A DNA stretch of 64,000 nt from Bacillus sp. EAC. GTDB taxonomy: Bacteria > Bacillota > Bacilli > Bacillales > Bacillaceae_G. Below, in pieces: positions 16,044-23,876 of this stretch (positions within the stretch are counted from its first letter, which is position 1; every line of letters begins with the position of its first letter). The DNA is taken from NCBI RefSeq assembly GCF_002156875.1, contig NZ_NCSY01000002.1, positions 575,251-639,250 of the forward strand, given 5' to 3'. Both the position numbers and the translations under genes were made by a program. The notes beneath the pieces are model-generated. The model saw only the letters and a program-made list of their open reading frames with translations, was not told where the DNA came from and did not search any database.

Positions 16044-16067
16044 CAAAAGGACTGTCGAAACAGTCCG
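16044..16067 (-). terminator. Terminator of the 16144-18264 genes
   Basis: GGACTGT/ACAGTCC stem (16049-16055 with 16060-16066) followed on the minus strand by TTTTGTAAATTT. Confidence 0.75.
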
Positions 16068-16143
16068 TTACAAATCATACTATATAATTATTAGTTCAAA
16101 AACTGATCTGCTTTTATCAGATTCATATAGCAAACCCAGAGTA

Positions 16144-16827
16144 TTATTTTCCAATAAATAATCCAACTGTTTCAGCATTTTGATTAAGTTGATAAAAAAT
16201 ATTATTGTCATTGCAATACACCGGGAAAGATAATTCAAAATTCCCAACAATCACAGTTTCTAAGGCGGGGAAAAAGATATTACCAAAACACACTTCTCTA
16301 GTTGAAAGAGTTGAAATTAGTTGAAGGGCTTGTAAACTTGTTACTTTAAAAACATTTGAATTCGATTTAAGTAAATTATGTAAAAATGCAAAACTATCTT
16401 TTTCCAATACGTTTTTATATTCTTCTAGATCTACAGTTTTCATATTCGAAAAAGATTTATTAGAAAATGGAATACTTAATTGTACAAAAATTGGTTGTCC
16501 TGAGTTCAATTCAAATATCTTTTCAAAAAAAAGTAGAAAGTTCTTTTCATACTTTAAATTATGATTTTTGAAAGAAGATAACAGTTTTACGGCTTCCTCT
16601 TCTGTTAAACATTGATCATATACGTCTAATATTCCGATATTACTAAATAATCCTTCTAATATTTCTTCATTTTCGATATCTAATCTACCAAATTGATTTT
16701 TTAAAAATGAAAATTCGAAATCTGTCGCCACTTGAACCATCGAATCCTTATCATTAACTAAATTAAATTCGTTAACAACATTCTTTACAAAATGAAAGTA
16801 GCGTCTTTTACCTCTAAACTTCTTCAT
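16144..16827 (-). CDS. Unrecognised 227-residue soluble protein
   Basis: No signal peptide, membrane segment or known motif. The N-terminus is basic ('MKKFRGKRRYFHFVKNVVNEF'), the centre is Phe/Leu/Asn-rich and probably helical, and the C-terminal third ('EVCFGNIFFPALETVIVGNFELSFPVYCN', split here as two strands) looks beta-rich. GGAGGAG placed five bases before ATG 16827 decides the start over ATG 16872. It lies downstream of two unrecognised membrane genes in the same direction and shares a terminator, so the three may form one unit. Possible roles are not inferable. Confidence 0.6.
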   Translation of the reverse strand: MKKFRGKRRYFHFVKNVVNEFNLVNDKDSMVQVATDFEFSFLKNQFGRLDIENEEILEGLFSNIGILDVYDQCLTEEEAVKLLSSFKNHNLKYEKNFLLFFEKIFELNSGQPIFVQLSIPFSNKSFSNMKTVDLEEYKNVLEKDSFAFLHNLLKSNSNVFKVTSLQALQLISTLSTREVCFGNIFFPALETVIVGNFELSFPVYCNDNNIFYQLNQNAETVGLFIGK

Positions 16828-16932
16828 TTGCTCCTCCATTTTAATTTTATATCTAACAAGATCTACATTCATATCAATACTAAGAATTTATTCAAAAAAT
16901 CTATGAAAATAAAAACAACTTGAACTACTTAC

Positions 16933-17583
16933 TCATAACTTTCTACTTTTATTTCCAGACCTAATAATAATATTTACATCTGTAGCTTCTCCACTATCAA
17001 TATGATTCTCTATCTTCGAAACATCAATATTCATCTTGATTTTCACTATCTTTCTCTCATTACCATATAACGTTACTACATTTAGACCATTTTTATTTAA
17101 AAGTGAAACCATTTGTACATCATCCTCGAATTGATCATAAAATTCAACTTTGAATTGCACATCAGTTCTACCATAATTTTTAAAAGGCAGTTCACATTCT
17201 GCATGTAAAGTCTCTTCATTTTTCATATTAAAACGACAATTACTTTTATCACGGTCATATGTAATTGCATAAATACCTGTTGCAAAGGTTTTTTGATACG
17301 ATTTGACAAGAAAAGGTGGCAAAATCATTGCGATTATTATAGCAATCACTATCAATCTAGCTCTATATTTCCCTAATGATATCCAAAGAAAATATAAGCT
17401 CAAAATCAGTAAGGATAAGGAAATAATTCCTACATACCGTAAACCATGTTCTGAATTTACAATGATATTGAACACCGCTATTTTCCCACTATAAGAATGA
17501 TCATTAGGAAACGGAATATTCAATGCTATAGATGCGAAAAAAAGTATTAATGAAATATAGAAAGATTTTTTATCTCTTACCAA
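16933..17583 (-). CDS. Unrecognised membrane protein with extracytoplasmic domain
   Basis: About 216 residues. Three hydrophobic segments lie in the N-terminal half ('FYISLILFFASIALNI', 'IISLSLLILSLYFLWI', 'RLIVIAIIIAMILPPFLV'), followed by a ~120-residue soluble part rich in strands ('HAECELPFKNYGRTDVQFKV'), likely outside the membrane. Two starts are possible: TTG 17583, nine bases after AGGGAG, or GTG 17631, three bases after the upstream stop. It follows the 17635 gene with almost no gap, so the two are one operon and probably act together. Confidence 0.6.
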   Translation of the reverse strand: MVRDKKSFYISLILFFASIALNIPFPNDHSYSGKIAVFNIIVNSEHGLRYVGIISLSLLILSLYFLWISLGKYRARLIVIAIIIAMILPPFLVKSYQKTFATGIYAITYDRDKSNCRFNMKNEETLHAECELPFKNYGRTDVQFKVEFYDQFEDDVQMVSLLNKNGLNVVTLYGNERKIVKIKMNIDVSKIENHIDSGEATDVNIIIRSGNKSRKL

Positions 17584-17634
17584 TAAGATCCACTCCCTTT
17601 TAATTTTTTCAGGGTTAATTGTTAGCCGCACTAT

Positions 17635-18264
17635 TTAAGAATTTTCCCTAATCATTTCTTCTACATAACTTTTTAAATTAGGATATGTTGAGTTTCCTTC
17701 TAAAAATTGTGATACTTCGTAAATTGGTAATATGACTATCTCTCTCTTTTTTGAATAAAGAAGACTAGTAGGTTTGTTACTTCTATGTACCCCATCAAGC
17801 TTGGACGAATAATTATAAACAGAGTCATATTCATACCAGTAGAAATCTTGTTTGATATTTTTTTTAATAACTTCTCCAATATATGCTCCTATTCGAACTA
17901 CGAGACTATCAAAATGCTCATTCAACAGTTCTGTACCCGTTTCAGTATTCATTAATCTTGTAGAATACAAATCAATATATCGAATGCTTTCAATGGAGAA
18001 ATCCAAATTACTTTTAGTAAGGTTTTCTTTGTCCCAGACATCCGCTGAAACATCTTGATACATTAATTTTGCTAATCCATTTAGATCATCTTTTATTAAT
18101 TTGTTTTTTCTAAAGAATCCTAATCCCGTTATACCTAAAGAAGCACCTAATGCTGTTGAAAAAGCTGTGAGTATGTTTAAATTCTCTTTAAAAATTGCGT
18201 TTCCTATTAAATTTCCTATGAATAAAACAATAAACCACTTTAAAAACTCAATTAGTCGATTCAT
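17635..18264 (-). CDS. Unrecognised protein with N-terminal membrane segments
   Basis: A 209-residue protein: two hydrophobic segments (about 8-24 and 33-52, the second Gly/Ala-rich 'FSTALGASLGITGLGFF') then a soluble ~150-residue domain. Within it 'LVVRIGAYIGEVIKKN' followed by 'WYEYDS' and 'EIVILPIYEVSQFLEG' resembles an iGAYxGEV motif seen in small bacterial proteins of unknown role; this is a weak pattern match only. AAAGGGGC lies before the ATG. First gene of the unit that continues with the 16933 gene. Confidence 0.6.
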   Translation of the reverse strand: MNRLIEFLKWFIVLFIGNLIGNAIFKENLNILTAFSTALGASLGITGLGFFRKNKLIKDDLNGLAKLMYQDVSADVWDKENLTKSNLDFSIESIRYIDLYSTRLMNTETGTELLNEHFDSLVVRIGAYIGEVIKKNIKQDFYWYEYDSVYNYSSKLDGVHRSNKPTSLLYSKKREIVILPIYEVSQFLEGNSTYPNLKSYVEEMIRENS

Positions 18265-18393
18265 TTTATGCCCCTTTAATAAACATCCATTTCATTCACT
18301 ACGTATTACTTCTATTATTATAATTGTTCCACTTTTTTATTGCATCAAGCATTTTAACTCGCAATCTGTCATTAACTGTATAGCAGTTAAAAT

Positions 18394-18424
18394 AAAAAAG
18401 GATCGACTAAACAGTCAATCCTGA
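18394..18424 (-). terminator. Terminator-like hairpin
   Basis: AGGATTGACT/AGTCGATCCT stem (one mismatch) followed on the minus strand by TTTTTTATT. A second hairpin lies at 18472-18499. Confidence 0.65.
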
Positions 18425-18471
18425 TTTTAAATTAGAACTTTATAAGTTTAATAGTAAGGATATTCTTACTT

Positions 18472-18499
18472 TAAAAAAGAAAGCTAAAAGGCTAGCTTA
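18472..18499 (-). terminator. Terminator of the GNAT gene
   Basis: AAGCTA/TAGCTT stem (18493-18498 with 18481-18486) followed on the minus strand by CTTTCTTTTTT. Confidence 0.6.
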
Positions 18500-18516
18500 T
18501 TTTTCTGTTTTATCCA

Positions 18517-19068
18517 TCAAACCTTTGCTAAAAATTCTTCTTCTAATAGTGCGACACATACATGATCACACCACTTATCTCCAACTTTTAAGTTTTTTCT
18601 AGCATAACCTTCTTTAACAAAGCCGACTTTTTCGAGTACTCTTAAGGAAGCTATATTTTCAGGATTAACTTGAGAAGTAACTCGGTGGAATTTCAATTCT
18701 TGAAAAGCAATTTTCAGTGCAATTTCCAAGGCTCTCGTCATATATCCTTTTCCATTGAATTTTTCACCAATTTGATAACCTACCATGCAACTTTGTTTAG
18801 GTCCTCGTGCTACAAAAGTGAACTGAACCTCTCCAATTAATGTGAGTAAAGAGTCTTCTTGTAAAAAAATAGCGAAATCATATCTACTATCTTCTGCACT
18901 GTTTTCCATAAACTTTTTAATGCTATCGATTTGTCCTTGTAATGTAAAAAAATCTTCGTTACTTCTGACCGGGGACCATTTTTGGAAATGCCCTCTATTT
19001 TCTTGATGTAATTGAAGCTTAACTTCGGCATCTTCGTATGTATATGGTCTAACAATTAATTGTTTCAA
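18517..19068 (-). CDS. RimJ/RimL-type GNAT acetyltransferase
   Basis: A 183-residue acetyltransferase. Family marks are 'LIVRPYTYEDAEVKLQLH' at the start, 'MVGYQIGEKFNGKGYMTRALEIALKIAF' (acetyl-CoA loop, here NGKGYM), 'LKFHRVTSQVNPENIASLRVLEKVGFVKEGYARKNLKVGDKW' in pieces near the C-terminus. This subgroup acetylates protein N-termini or small amines; the substrate is not evident. It starts at TTG with GGAGGAG five bases upstream. Monocistronic. Confidence 0.88.
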   Translation of the reverse strand: MKQLIVRPYTYEDAEVKLQLHQENRGHFQKWSPVRSNEDFFTLQGQIDSIKKFMENSAEDSRYDFAIFLQEDSLLTLIGEVQFTFVARGPKQSCMVGYQIGEKFNGKGYMTRALEIALKIAFQELKFHRVTSQVNPENIASLRVLEKVGFVKEGYARKNLKVGDKWCDHVCVALLEEEFLAKV

Positions 19069-19226
19069 TGTAACTCCTCCAGTGCGCTGTTTATATACAA
19101 ATTCTTTTTAATTGGTCGATTTTCCTCCCGCACTCATCACTTTGATCCAATAATAAAGTTGCCGCGAACTATCTTGGACAACTAGACTGTGGTTTTAAAT
19201 GAGCCCAAACTATGTAATTATTACTC

Positions 19227-19375
19227 TTAATCTATTAACTTGCTTTCAACTATTTTAAAAAAATCGTTTACATTAGATTGGTCACTTTTAAAAATCTCCT
19301 TTAAAACATAGCAACTATCACACATCCAAATACCACCCGTTCTATTTATAAATTTAAATTTACTTAATCTAATAT
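19227..19375 (-). pseudogene. Short gene remnant with a CxxC-type motif
   Basis: About 49 codons read openly on the minus strand to a stop at 19227 and look protein-like: 'NRTGGIWMCDSCYVLKEIFK' then 'NDFFKIVESKLID'. There is no plausible start or ribosome binding site at its left end, where a stop precedes it. I read it as the 3' end of a decayed gene, possibly a small zinc-binding protein. It sits in the 970-base gap 19069-20040, which otherwise holds only hairpins. Confidence 0.35.
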
Positions 19376-19423
19376 TTTACATCTATTATCGGTTTATTTC
19401 ATTCAAACTGCCATTTACTTCAA

Positions 19424-19450
19424 TAAAAAAAGAGCAGCCTAAGCCACTCC
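19424..19450 (-). terminator. Terminator-like hairpin
   Basis: A GC-containing stem with wobble pairs (GAGTGGC region against GGCTGCTC) is followed on the minus strand by TTTTTTT. Probably ends the SUKH transcript. Confidence 0.5.
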
Positions 19451-19618
19451 ATAATATTCAACTAACACATGCATTATTCACTCATGAATGTAAATACGCC
19501 TATGCATAAGAAAAGTGAAGGATAGATAAAAAAGTTATTTATTAGTTGAAATAATTAATACAAAAAAGATCCCTTTTTAGGAAGGAACTTTCGTTTTCTT
19601 ATACAACTGAAGCATGTG

Positions 19619-20041
19619 TTAGTTCAATAAGGAATTTTGGTAATTGTATAGATATTCAATAAACTCATAGAAGTATTTATTACTATAATTGGGATTTTCA
19701 ATATCCATTGGTATATAATTAACCTCAACTAAATTCGGGATTTCATCTCGAAAATCGTAACCAAAAGCAGTTCCTCCACCATCTGACCCTATAATTAAAA
19801 ACCCAGGTGCGAACTCACTTACTGAATAATCCTCATTAACTCCAACTAATTGTTCGATTTTCCATAGTCTTAGATAACCTTCTCCAATATTCCCTTCACC
19901 ACCGTTTGTCTTAATCATAAATTCAACATAATCTGATGGGAACTTTACCTTTAATTCTTTTTCCACCTTTTCTATTTCTTCCTTAGAAATAGATTTATTA
20001 AAATTGAAACCTTTAAATAAATATTTTTTCTGGTCTAACAC
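19619..20041 (-). CDS. SMI1/KNR4 (SUKH) family protein
   Basis: A ~140-residue SUKH-fold protein: 'ISKEEIEKVEKELKVKFPSDYVEFMIKTNGGEG' in its opening helices, 'LRLWKIEQLVGVNEDY' and 'FLIIGSDGGGTAFGYDFR' in the core. Members commonly serve as immunity proteins against polymorphic toxins, but no toxin gene is next to it; orphan SUKH genes are common in Bacillus. AGGAG eight bases before GTG 20041 favours this start; a TTG at 20062 is also open. Confidence 0.88.
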   Translation of the reverse strand: MLDQKKYLFKGFNFNKSISKEEIEKVEKELKVKFPSDYVEFMIKTNGGEGNIGEGYLRLWKIEQLVGVNEDYSVSEFAPGFLIIGSDGGGTAFGYDFRDEIPNLVEVNYIPMDIENPNYSNKYFYEFIEYLYNYQNSLLN

Positions 20042-20135
20042 CTTTTTCACTCCTAATTTCAAACTATTAATTTTGTAATTAGAATTAAATTCTACTTAAT
20101 TGCCGTTGTTCCTTCTTCAACTATCCTGCTCCATA

Positions 20136-20158
20136 GAAAAAAGGAACCAATCGGCTCC
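20136..20158 (-). terminator. Terminator of the 20323 gene
   Basis: GGAGCC/GGTTCC stem (with wobble) followed on the minus strand by TTTTTT. Confidence 0.6.
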
Positions 20159-20322
20159 TATTCTTGTTCAATTAACGCTGAGTATTAGTTCGGCAATGGG
20201 AGGGATGTATTACGGATTTATTTATTGAAGTATGTGACAGTAATCCATTACATTAAGTTATTTATTGTTAATAGTAACATAAAAAACTCTCGTAATCTGG
20301 AACAAATAGAATGAAAATTTTC

Positions 20323-20595
20323 TTATTTTAAAAGTCCTTTTACTATTTTGAGAATATATCTATCAAATCTAGCTATAAAACCTTCACCATTCTCTCCTCT
20401 TTCTGATACATGCTTTTTATGCAGTTCTACTATATTAAGTCGAGTTTTTCCTAGGTTAAAAACAAAGTTTTCCGATTTAGCTAACAATCCTTTACCATTC
20501 TCTCCTCTTTCAATTTTTTGAGCATGTTCTTTATGGAATGCCGCGACTCTCATATTATGCTCTTTCTGCCAATTGTGTATTTTATTTTGTTTCAT
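20323..20595 (-). CDS. Basic 90-residue protein with an internal repeat, unrecognised
   Basis: Two halves repeat the pattern H-K-x-H-...-RGENG(K/E)G-(L/F)-(L/I)-A-(K/R)-(S/F): 'HKEHAQKIERGENGKGLLAK' and 'HKKHVSERGENGEGFIAR', about 35 residues apart. The DNA shows it too: the octamer-rich block ATTCTCTCCTCTTTC occurs at 20391 and 20503. Strongly basic and His-rich, no membrane segment or signal. The start has AAAGGTGGG at the right spacing. Function unknown; it could be a small nucleic-acid-binding or peptide-precursor protein (inference). Lies near the SUKH gene in the same direction but 280 bases away. Confidence 0.55.
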   Translation of the reverse strand: MKQNKIHNWQKEHNMRVAAFHKEHAQKIERGENGKGLLAKSENFVFNLGKTRLNIVELHKKHVSERGENGEGFIARFDRYILKIVKGLLK

Positions 20596-20829
20596 TTAAG
20601 TTCCCACCTTTCAGTTATATATTTAGTCAACATTTAATCTAACCTCAACCTCTTATATCCCTGACATTTCATCGTTCAATCGACATGTTAGGGTAAAGGA
20701 GGATTTTTTATTTTGATTATAATATAAAATATAAATGAGATTTATGAACAAAATATGAACCACTATTTTATGACGAAATCATAAGTAGGTTCACCGAGAA
20801 ACGTTTTTTAGAAATAAGGTAATTAAAAA

Positions 20830-20866
20830 GATAAAAATCTTCCCCAACTTAAATAAGGGAAGATGA
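20830..20866 (-). terminator. Terminator of the dihydrofolate-reductase-like gene
   Basis: ATCTTCCC (20837-20844) pairs with GGGAAGAT (20857-20864), followed on the minus strand by TTTTTATC. Confidence 0.7.
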
Positions 20867-20872
20867 TAAAAA

Positions 20873-21399
20873 TTATTTTTTTATATAATGAAGCATTGCA
20901 AGTTGACCTAATTTTTCTACTTTTGTTAATGTGTATTTTTGAGTAATATCATCTCCGAAATAAAGGGAGATTCCTTTCCCTAGTACAATAGGTGCAATGG
21001 CTAGTTGGAATTCATCGATTAAATTTTCTTTAAAAAATCATGAGCTAATTTTCCTCCACCAATTAACCATATATCTTTACCTGAGTCTTGTTTTAATTTA
21101 TTTATGAAAGTTTTAATCTCTTCATCAATAAATGAAGCATATTCATCTGATCCGCTAATCGATTTAGTAAAGACATAATTTTTATATTCACCATAAGGAT
21201 AATCCATATCAAATCCACGAATGACATCATAAGTTCCTTTTCCCATCAAAACAGTGTCAATTCTTTCAAGAAGTGAATTGTAGCCAGAATCTCCCTTTAC
21301 TTCTGTTGATTCCAACCATTCTAATGTACCATCTTCATTTGCAATATACCCATCAATTGAAGTACCAATATATAAAATAACGTTACGCTGTTTTCCCAT
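20873..21399 (-). pseudogene. Dihydrofolate reductase/RibD C-terminal family gene, one-base frameshift
   Basis: The frame from ATG 21399 (AGGGGG upstream) reads a typical member: 'ILYIGTSIDGYIANEDGTLEWL', 'VLMGKGTYDVIRGF', 'IWLIGGGKLAHDFLK', then stops at 21019. Continuing in the next frame gives the missing end: 'KENLIDEFQLAIAPIVLGKG', 'LYFGDD', 'LGQLAMLHYIKK', stop at 20873. Adding one base to the run of six A at 21032-21037 restores a ~175-residue protein of normal length. The family reduces pterin- or pyrimidine-like substrates with NADPH. Either an inactivated gene or a homopolymer sequencing error. Confidence 0.88.
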
Positions 21400-21614
21400 G
21401 TTTATCCCCCTTACTTTGTTTAAGGATAAAAACAATATACTAATAAATTTACATAGTTTACCATTAGATTAATGAAGACGAATACCTATCAAAAATAAAA
21501 GAGAAGTTTAACTATTAAAATAATAGTCCACTTTTCACATTATCCTCAATTAAAAATAGAGTTGCCTGAGCAACCCAAGATCTAAAACTAAAACAAGCGA
21601 TGGTTACATATTTC

Positions 21615-22325
21615 TTAATGATTTATCGGACCGTAGAATGGATTTTTATCAAGTAACGAATGTGGTAAAAATTCGATTGTTTTCGCTTGATACATTTTAT
21701 TACGAAATTCATAACCGATAATAATATCTCCAATAAACCCTGCTGGAGTTATTTGTGCGCCAACACTTGCCATAAGCTGCTTATTAATAACCTCATAATC
21801 AATAATACTACCAAAACCTATATCTTCATTTAAATGGGAAGGCTCGATCGCTTTTATCTTCACAACGGATATTTTGTCTCCCACAATCACCTCGGCTTTT
21901 TCGGTTGTCAATTTTGTTTTTACATTTTTATAGACAATTGCTAGAGGATTATCAACGAGTTCCTCACCGAAGTAGTTATAATCTGTATTAAAAACATGAA
22001 CTTCTTCAATGTTCAGACCACTGCCATGACCTTTGTTCAAAATAATAATTAACTCTTTCCGTTTGTCTTTGTTTATATCTTCATAAATCATTTTCGGTGC
22101 GTATGTATATTTAGTAGCTGTGCTCATCCAGTAAAAAGTTGAATAAATAGTCCCCTTGAAATCAAGTTTGAAATCTTGATACCAACCATCCCTCGTCTTA
22201 GCATATAAAGTTATATCCTCATTGTTGATTTTTGCTACAATCTCAGGATCTGTAGTTACTGCACCTGATTTAATTGGTGAACCAACAAAAAGTATTACCA
22301 TTATTAAAATAAAGTATTTTTTCAA
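21615..22325 (-). CDS. Secreted protein, unrecognised
   Basis: A 236-residue exported protein: signal peptide 'KKYFILIMVILFVGSPIKSGA' followed by a beta-rich domain. 'IYEDINKDKRKELIIILNKGHG' resembles the calcium-binding-like loop of VCBS/FG-GAP repeats (DxNxDxxxE), and 'EEVHVFNTDYN' follows as in several Bacillus secreted proteins of unknown role. Starts at TTG, eight bases after GAGGTG. The N-terminus and ~150 bases upstream are duplicated at 23650-23849, where a short relative starts. Monocistronic. Confidence 0.7.
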   Translation of the reverse strand: MKKYFILIMVILFVGSPIKSGAVTTDPEIVAKINNEDITLYAKTRDGWYQDFKLDFKGTIYSTFYWMSTATKYTYAPKMIYEDINKDKRKELIIILNKGHGSGLNIEEVHVFNTDYNYFGEELVDNPLAIVYKNVKTKLTTEKAEVIVGDKISVVKIKAIEPSHLNEDIGFGSIIDYEVINKQLMASVGAQITPAGFIGDIIIGYEFRNKMYQAKTIEFLPHSLLDKNPFYGPINH

Positions 22326-22477
22326 TCGTTTAACACCTCATTTTAGTATTCCCTATGATGTTTTCTTATTCTACTAACCGGCCCGTTAGTCCAGTAAAAA
22401 CAGCCAGCTAAACAATCCAACAATTCTTTTTATTTAAAGATACTTTCATAAAAATAATAAAAAAACTGCCAATATGA
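22274..22477. repeat. ~200 bp direct repeat, copy 1
   Basis: Includes the start of the 21615 secreted gene, its ribosome binding site (ATGAGGTGTTAAACG) and upstream DNA with CTACTAACC and GCCCGTTAGT. The same order is found at 23650-23849. Copy 1 breaks off inside a terminator-like sequence (ACTGCCAAT), where the IS remnant follows. Confidence 0.8.
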
Positions 22478-22491
22478 TATTTTCCCCTTAT

Positions 22492-22690
22492 AGTAGACAC
22501 TTAAAAAAGCCTATTCGACAAAAAGGATAGGTAGTCTACTCTAGGGGGATTTTATTATGGCTGTAAAAAGATCTAAGTTTAATAAGTATTCAATCGAATT
22601 AAAACTTAAAGCGGTTAAACTGAAGAAGGATATGCCAGTTACGAGACTATATCTGAAGAGTTAGGTCTTATATAAAATGGACTTATCATT
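22492..22690 (+). mobile_element. IS3-family left-end remnant
   Basis: A TAGTAGACACTTAAAAAAG end-like sequence is followed by GGGGGATTTT, an ATG and the first ~40 codons of an IS3-type orfA; no orfB or right end remains. It separates the 200-bp direct repeat copy 1 from rpiA. Confidence 0.75.
22557..22675 (+). pseudogene. IS3-family orfA fragment, frameshifted
   Basis: Frame one reads MAVKRSKFNKYSIELKLKAV (helix-turn-helix start of IS3 orfA), frame two continues GYASYETISEELGLI; one base is missing near 22622-22630. The gene stops after about 40 codons and joins unrelated DNA. Confidence 0.8.
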
Positions 22691-22716
22691 TTCCTAAGAA
22701 GAATTGATTCTTTTCA

Positions 22717-23397
22717 CTATGTTCTAGTACTATGCTTAATCTCAATTCCACCATTATTCCCACCAATAATAACTATGTCACTCATGTTAACAAAAAGGCC
22801 ATTTTCAACAACCCCTGGAATCAAATTTAATTGAACAGTCAATTCTTCAGGTTTTTCAATCGTATCCATATAGCAATCTAGAATATAATTCCCATTATCT
22901 GTTATATATGGAGCATTCTCTTTTAAACGTAATCGCGGATTAGTATTATCCATCCATTCGATTTGTTTTTTTGTGATTTCCCAACCAAATGGAGTGACCT
23001 CTACCGGTAAGGGGAATTTACCAAGTGTCGAAACAAACTTTGATTCATCAGCAACTACTACAAATTGCTCGGATATTGAAGCAATCATTTTTTCGCGCAA
23101 TAATGCCCCACCACCACCTTTAATCAGTTCTTGTCTCGGGTTTACTTCATCAGCACCGTCAATTGTTACATCAACCTTGTTTAATTTAGAAAGATTTATT
23201 AGAGGTATTCCCATTTTTATAGCTAGTTGTTCAGTTTCCTTTGAAGTAGGTACTCCATGTATTTTTAACCCTTCTTTTATTAATTCCGCAATTTTAATAA
23301 TGGTCCAATAAACAGTTGATCCGGTTCCTAGCCCAACGATCATTCCATCTTTAATGTACTCAACCGCCTTCTCACCAGCAAGTTTTTTACTTTCCAT
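22717..23397 (-). CDS. rpiA: Ribose-5-phosphate isomerase A
   Basis: A 226-residue cytosolic enzyme of the non-oxidative pentose phosphate pathway that interconverts ribose-5-phosphate and ribulose-5-phosphate. Diagnostic motifs are GLGTGSTVYW near residue 22, 'VDVTIDGADEVN' (catalytic Asp pair near 80), 'IKGGGGALLREKMIA' and 'FVVVADESK'. GAGGTGGAG precedes the ATG. The gene is monocistronic and is flanked by an IS3 remnant on one side and by two copies of a 200-bp direct repeat, which suggests it was placed here by a duplication or insertion event. Many Bacillus carry rpiA or rpiB elsewhere; whether this is the only copy cannot be known. Confidence 0.95.
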   Translation of the reverse strand: MESKKLAGEKAVEYIKDGMIVGLGTGSTVYWTIIKIAELIKEGLKIHGVPTSKETEQLAIKMGIPLINLSKLNKVDVTIDGADEVNPRQELIKGGGGALLREKMIASISEQFVVVADESKFVSTLGKFPLPVEVTPFGWEITKKQIEWMDNTNPRLRLKENAPYITDNGNYILDCYMDTIEKPEELTVQLNLIPGVVENGLFVNMSDIVIIGGNNGGIEIKHSTRT

Positions 23398-23470
23398 TTC
23401 TCCACCTCAATTAATTTATTTATGTACTGACGCTTTATATGAGCATCAACTTGTGATATTTTTCTTACAT

Positions 23471-23504
23471 AAAAAGAGATGTTGTATTACTAACATCTCT
23501 TTTT
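23471..23504. terminator. Bidirectional terminator, 13-bp stem
   Basis: AAAAAGAGATGTT (23471-23483) pairs with AACATCTCTTTTT (23492-23504). On the minus strand it follows the 53-residue gene at 23540. Confidence 0.85.
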
Positions 23505-23539
23505 CCATCCATTTAAACTCACTAAATTTTATTTATGTG

Positions 23540-23701
23540 TCATGCTTCGATCTCAATTCCAATTTTAAAACTATAAATTTGATCTGAGCTTTTTATTTGA
23601 AAACCATCTGTGTAATCAATTGTTAAATCATCATCTAAAAAGTTTAGAGTTGGTGAAACAACTAGGAGTATTACCATTATTAAAATAAAGAATTTTTTCA
23701 T
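23540..23701 (-). CDS. 53-residue exported peptide, truncated relative of the 21615 protein
   Basis: Starts at ATG 23701 with GAGGTG upstream and encodes a signal-like N-terminus (MKKFFILIMVILLVVSPTL) almost the same as that of the 21615 secreted protein, then 30 different residues rich in Asp/Ile ('TIDYTDGFQIKSSDQIY') to a stop at 23540. A strong terminator follows. It may be a live small secreted protein, or the leftover start of a duplicated gene fused to unrelated sequence. Confidence 0.5.
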   Translation of the reverse strand: MKKFFILIMVILLVVSPTLNFLDDDLTIDYTDGFQIKSSDQIYSFKIGIEIEA

Positions 23702-23849
23702 TCGTTTAACACCTCATTTTAGTATTCCCTATGAGCTTTTCTTATTCTACTAACCTGCCCGTTAGTGCAATTAAAACAACTACTAAACAAGCCAACAAAA
23801 CTTGTTATTAAAACTTATTCTCATAAAAACATTAAAAAAGCTGCCAATG
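23650..23849. repeat. ~200 bp direct repeat, copy 2
   Basis: Matches 22274-22477 across the shared gene start, ribosome binding site, GCCCGTTAGT block and CATAAAAA.AT.AAAAAA.CTGCCAAT. Copy 2 retains the complete downstream terminator of the efflux gene. Confidence 0.8.
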
Positions 23850-23864
23850 AAGGCAGCTTTTTTG
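23834..23864 (-). terminator. Terminator of the efflux pump gene
   Basis: AAAGCTGCC (23837-23845) pairs with GGCAGCTTT (23852-23860), followed on the minus strand by T residues. Confidence 0.85.
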
Positions 23865-23876
23865 TAAATGATTAAA

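Noticed and set aside
18300..18400. An open minus-strand stretch ending 'RVKMLDAIKKWNNYNNRSNT'.
   Set aside because: No usable start, overlaps a terminator region; too short to support.
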